Shown here one piece after another: positions 61,059 through 64,000 of a stretch of DNA of 64,000 nucleotides. The stretch spans positions 1,302,001-1,366,000 of the forward strand of contig NZ_CP094473.1 in NCBI RefSeq assembly GCF_023347535.1, read 5' to 3'. This DNA comes from Faecalibacterium sp. HTF-F (lineage in GTDB: Bacteria > Bacillota > Clostridia > Oscillospirales > Ruminococcaceae). The position numbers and the translations under genes are program-made. The notes below the pieces were generated by a model, which was not told the origin of the DNA, searched no databases, and was given only the letters and a program-made list of their open reading frames with translations. Numbering within the stretch: position 1 is the first letter of the stretch; each line of letters opens with the position of its first letter.

Positions 61059-61622
61059 ATGCAGACGAAGCGGAGCGGACGAGCAGGATGGCGCATAAAA
61101 CACGCAAGATATGGGAAGAAATCGGCCCTTTTCCGGGCGGCGGTCCTGCTGGGAGCACTGCTTTGCGTCAGACTGGTGCTCCCTGCACGGGCGCAGTCGA
61201 AAACGGAGGATGATGCCTTTTGCTTTCCGCTGGAAACCACACAGTGGCGCATTTCGGACGGATACGGCTGGCGGGAGGATCCCTTTACGGGCAAACGGGC
61301 ATTCCACAAGGGCATCGACCTTGCCTGCGCCGAGGGCACCGGCATCCTTGCGGTGCAGGGCGGCACCGTGCTCCGCACAAAGCGAAGTGCCAGCTATGGC
61401 AGCTGCATAGAGCTTCTGCTTGCGGATGGAACAGCGGCGGTGTATGCCCATCTGCAGTATATCTATGTCCGTCCGGGCGAAGCCGTAGAGGCCGGGCAGA
61501 CCCTTGGCACGGCAGGGCAGAGCGGCCGGGCCACCGGGGCACATCTGCATTTTGAGCTGTATCGTCAGGGAAAAGCCTGTGACCCGGCAGATGCACTGGG
61601 CCTTTCGCATGAAGCATCCTGA
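61059..61622 (+). CDS. M23 peptidase, possible SpoIVFA-like
   Basis: 187 residues, AAAGGGG upstream. Basic N-terminus, one transmembrane helix (LFRAAVLLGALLCVRLVL), then a LytM domain: GYGWREDPFTGKRAFHKGID (first zinc His/Asp), YAHL, and GAHLHFEL (HxH). All zinc ligands of an active M23 are there, unlike some SpoIVFA proteins, which lack them. Its 3' end overlaps the following S2P gene by 14 bp, the spoIVFA-spoIVFB arrangement. Either an endopeptidase on peptidoglycan or a SpoIVFA-like inhibitor/anchor. Assignment by context is tentative. Confidence 0.8.
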   Translation: MQTKRSGRAGWRIKHARYGKKSALFRAAVLLGALLCVRLVLPARAQSKTEDDAFCFPLETTQWRISDGYGWREDPFTGKRAFHKGIDLACAEGTGILAVQGGTVLRTKRSASYGSCIELLLADGTAAVYAHLQYIYVRPGEAVEAGQTLGTAGQSGRATGAHLHFELYRQGKACDPADALGLSHEAS

Positions 61623-62094
61623 TGCCCTGCGGCTGGGGCCTCTGGTGTTCCGGGACCCGGTGCTGCTGTGCGGTTCCCTGTATTTTCTGCTGTACTTCGA
61701 TGCCAGCGGCTTTCTGCGGCTGGGCCTGCTGGCGGCGTTCCTGCACGAGTGCGGGCACATTCTGGTGTATTGTGCGCTGCTGCGCCGCTTTCCGGTCATT
61801 GAGGTGACCATGACCGGCTTTTGTATGCGGATGGACGCTCCGGCCCGGGGCCTTTCACCGGGGCGGCTCTTCTGGCTGGCTGCTGCAGGCCCGGCGGTCA
61901 ATTTCATGCTGGCAGGCATCTGGGCGCTGCGGCTGGAACAGGAACTGACCATCCGCGGCAGTGCCTTCTGGGCGGCAAATCTGCTGACCGGGGGATTCAA
62001 TCTGCTGCCCGTTCCTCCGCTGGATGGGGCGCAGCTGGCGTCCTGCCTGCGCGAAATGCGGTGTGCAGGCAAAAAGTTTAGGGGAAATGATTGA
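61609..62094 (+). CDS. Site-2 protease, SpoIVFB-like
   Basis: 161 residues. Start ATG at 61609 overlaps the M23 stop. Membrane protein with the zinc motif HECGH at residues 46-50 in a helix and the second ligand in LLPVPPLDGAQL. This is the M50B group of SpoIVFB, which cuts pro-sigma-K inside the mother-cell membrane; Bacillus SpoIVFB is 288 residues and has a CBS domain, absent here. With M23 gene upstream and spoIVB elsewhere in the window the pair could be a minimal sigma-K pathway, but other S2P roles are possible. Confidence 0.8.
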   Translation: MKHPDALRLGPLVFRDPVLLCGSLYFLLYFDASGFLRLGLLAAFLHECGHILVYCALLRRFPVIEVTMTGFCMRMDAPARGLSPGRLFWLAAAGPAVNFMLAGIWALRLEQELTIRGSAFWAANLLTGGFNLLPVPPLDGAQLASCLREMRCAGKKFRGND

Positions 62095-62159
62095 AAAAAC
62101 AGCTCATTTCGGGTACAATAAAATGACGTGTAAAAATGGACTGTTTATTGGAGGACTCG

Positions 62160-64000
62160 ATGTTTGATCCAAAACTGAAAGAAGCACTGGGACGGGTACA
62201 GAAGCCCGGCCGTTATACCGGCGGAGAACCCGGCAGTGTATATAAGGACAAAGAAAAAGTGGATGTCCGCTTTGCGTTCTGCTTTCCGGACACCTATGAG
62301 GTAGGCATGTCCTTCCTCGGCGAAAAGATTCTCTATGAGCTGCTCAACCGCCACGAAAACTGGTGGTGTGAGCGCGCTTTCATGCCATGGCTGGACATGA
62401 AGGCTGAAATGGAACGCCTTGGCCTGCCGCTCTACACCATGGAGAGCAAGGACCCGCTCACCGCCTTTGACGCAGTGGGCTTCACCCTGCAGTACGAGCT
62501 GTCCTATACCAACATTCTGGCCATGCTGGATCTGGCCGGCATCCCGTTCTATTCCAAAGACCGTGACGAACGCTGGCCGCTGATCGTGGCGGGCGGCCCC
62601 TGTGCCTGCAATGCGGAGCCGATCGCAGACTTTTTTGATGTGATCCAGCTGGGCGAGGGCGAAAACCAGCTGCCCGGCATCTGCGCCGAGATCGAAAAGG
62701 CCAAAAAAGAGGGCGGCGTCTCCAAAAAGGAACTGCTGCTGCGCATCGCAAAGATCCCCGGCGTCTATATCCCGGCGTTCTACGATGTGGAGTATTACGA
62801 GGATGGCCGGGTCAAGGCCATCACCCCCAACGAGCCGGGCATCCCGGCGCGCATCACCAAGGCCATCATCAAGGACCTGAACGAGTTTGCCCCGCCCACG
62901 AATTTCGTGGTGCCCATGGTGGGTGCCATTCAGGATCGCGCCAGCATCGAGGTGCTGCGCGGCTGTGTGCGCGGCTGCCGCTTCTGTCAGGCGGGCTTTC
63001 TGTACCGCCCCATGCGTCAGCGTGACGCGGGCCTTCTGAACAGGGCGGCGCAGGAGCTGTGCGCCAACACCGGCTATGAGGAGCTGAGCCTTTCCAGCCT
63101 GTCCACCTCTGACCACGGACAGCTGGAAGAGCTGCTGGATGATCTGAACGAGTGGGCACCCAAAGAGCATGTCAGCCTGTCGCTGCCGAGCCTGCGTGTG
63201 GACAACTTCTCCCAGAGTCTCATTGAAAAAACCACCAAGGTGCGCAAGAGCGGCCTGACCTTCGCTGCCGAAGCCGGCACCCAGCGCCTGCGCAATGTCA
63301 TCAACAAGAATGTCACATGGGACGAGATCGAAAAGACCTGCACCATTGCATTCAACGCGGGCTACACCTCGGTCAAGCTCTACTTCATGATGGGCCTGCC
63401 CACCGAGACCATGGAGGACATTGAGGGCATCGCAGAGACGGCGCAGAAGGTGGTCGATCTTTACTATTCTCTGCCCAAGCGCGGCAAGGGAAAGGGCGTT
63501 CAGGTGACGATCAGCTGTGCCTGCTTTGTGCCCAAGCCCCATACGCCGTTTGAGTTTGTGCCCATGGATACGGCCGAGACCCTGCAGGCCAAGCAGAAGC
63601 ATCTGCTGGAAAGTGTGCGCAGCCGCAAGATCAAGGTGAACTATCACGACAGCACCACCAGCTTTCTGGAGGGCGTGTTTGCCAAGGGCGACCGCCGCCT
63701 TGCCCCGGTCATTGTGGAAGCCTACAAGCGCGGCTGCTACTTTGACGGCTGGGAAGAGTGCTTCAAGTACGACACATGGCTGCAGACCTTTGCAGATCTG
63801 GGCATCGACCCGGCGTTCTACTGCCAGCGGCCCATCGGTCTGGACGAAGTGACGCCCTGGTCCCACATGGATTACGGCGTCACCCACGAATATCTGGTGC
63901 GGGAGTACCAAAAGGCGCTTGCCGCCCAGACCACCCAGCCCTGCAACCGTGCCTGCCACGGCTGCGGTGCAAATCATCTGTTAGGAGGTCCCTGCTTTGA
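62160..64000 (+). CDS. TIGR03960-type B12-binding/radical SAM protein (partial, 3' end outside)
   Basis: ATG at 62160 with GGAGGA upstream; the frame is open through base 64000 (613 codons). An N-terminal cobalamin-like domain (CFPDTYEVGMSFLG) precedes a radical SAM core with RGCVRGCRFCQAG (C-x3-C-x2-C). The sequence ends in a Cys-rich tail (CNRACHGCGANHLLGG), seen in this family of about 620 residues, so only a few codons are missing. Members lie beside a DUF2344 protein and rne/rng in Clostridia; the reaction is unknown. Confidence 0.9.
   Translation, partial: MFDPKLKEALGRVQKPGRYTGGEPGSVYKDKEKVDVRFAFCFPDTYEVGMSFLGEKILYELLNRHENWWCERAFMPWLDMKAEMERLGLPLYTMESKDPLTAFDAVGFTLQYELSYTNILAMLDLAGIPFYSKDRDERWPLIVAGGPCACNAEPIADFFDVIQLGEGENQLPGICAEIEKAKKEGGVSKKELLLRIAKIPGVYIPAFYDVEYYEDGRVKAITPNEPGIPARITKAIIKDLNEFAPPTNFVVPMVGAIQDRASIEVLRGCVRGCRFCQAGFLYRPMRQRDAGLLNRAAQELCANTGYEELSLSSLSTSDHGQLEELLDDLNEWAPKEHVSLSLPSLRVDNFSQSLIEKTTKVRKSGLTFAAEAGTQRLRNVINKNVTWDEIEKTCTIAFNAGYTSVKLYFMMGLPTETMEDIEGIAETAQKVVDLYYSLPKRGKGKGVQVTISCACFVPKPHTPFEFVPMDTAETLQAKQKHLLESVRSRKIKVNYHDSTTSFLEGVFAKGDRRLAPVIVEAYKRGCYFDGWEECFKYDTWLQTFADLGIDPAFYCQRPIGLDEVTPWSHMDYGVTHEYLVREYQKALAAQTTQPCNRACHGCGANHLLGGPCF

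Overview
The window is one 64 kb stretch of a GC-rich, low-density-intergenic Firmicute chromosome. Gene content (sepF-ylmH-divIVA-ileS-lspA, scpA-scpB, DUF2953-gerW, spo0A next to spoIVB, DUF4250, DUF4364, DUF951, YlbF, archaeal-type AspRS) together with high GC, frequent TTG starts and dense palindromic intergenic repeats points to the Oscillospiraceae/Ruminococcaceae, most like Faecalibacterium or its close relatives (Subdoligranulum/Gemmiger). The genus is an inference from gene content; no rRNA is present.

Layout. 1-4.8 kb: rpmB, a site-2 protease, scpA-scpB (chromosome segregation), DUF2953, gerW and rluB. 5-9.2 kb: an NSS-type sodium symporter, then an AgrA/AgrC-like LytTR regulator plus GHKL kinase, followed by an unassigned short transcript with its own promoter and terminator. 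9.3-11.3 kb: a secreted, glycine-rich beta-helix-like protein whose start region holds a 14-G homopolymer that puts it out of frame (phase OFF). 11.4-18 kb: pyrBI, a GntR/UTRA regulator, a GNAT, a MATE pump, a GH31 glucosidase. 18-33.5 kb: polyprenyl-phosphate sugar transferase, AspRS, spoIVA, release factor 1, TsaC/Sua5, coaE, lytic transglycosylase, M18 aminopeptidase, polysaccharide deacetylase, spo0A and spoIVB.

33.7-38.2 kb is accessory: a small, decayed integrative element in the 3' end of tRNA-Leu(UAG), bounded by a 16-bp direct repeat (33713-33728 and 38175-38190). It keeps a XRE repressor with divergent promoters and an operator region, several very small genes, a stand-alone Spo0A-C-terminal-like DNA-binding protein coupled to a 30-residue hydrophobic peptide, a secreted protein, and broken rhuM and integrase genes. 

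38.3-64 kb returns to core functions: tRNA-Thr, nth, rarA, a Fur/PerR-type regulator, miaB-ylbF-mutS-mutL-miaA (tRNA modification and mismatch repair), a membrane-anchored HlyD-like protein, sepF-ylmH-divIVA-ileS-lspA-rluD (division and translation), a degenerate HAD protein, a ComEA-like protein, ppk1, an M23 peptidase/site-2 protease pair resembling spoIVFA-spoIVFB, and a radical SAM protein cut by the window end.

Three repeat classes stand out. (i) Three 250-580 bp MITE-like elements (20691-21268, 22850-23115, 30100-30350) with long terminal inverted repeats, each arm carrying a hairpin whose stem sequence differs in every copy while the C-TGCG-G apex is constant. (ii) Short palindromic repeats scattered between genes. 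(iii) A branched palindrome ahead of rluB. The phase-variable gene, the MITE hairpins and the Spo0A-like cargo of the island are the most novel-looking items.
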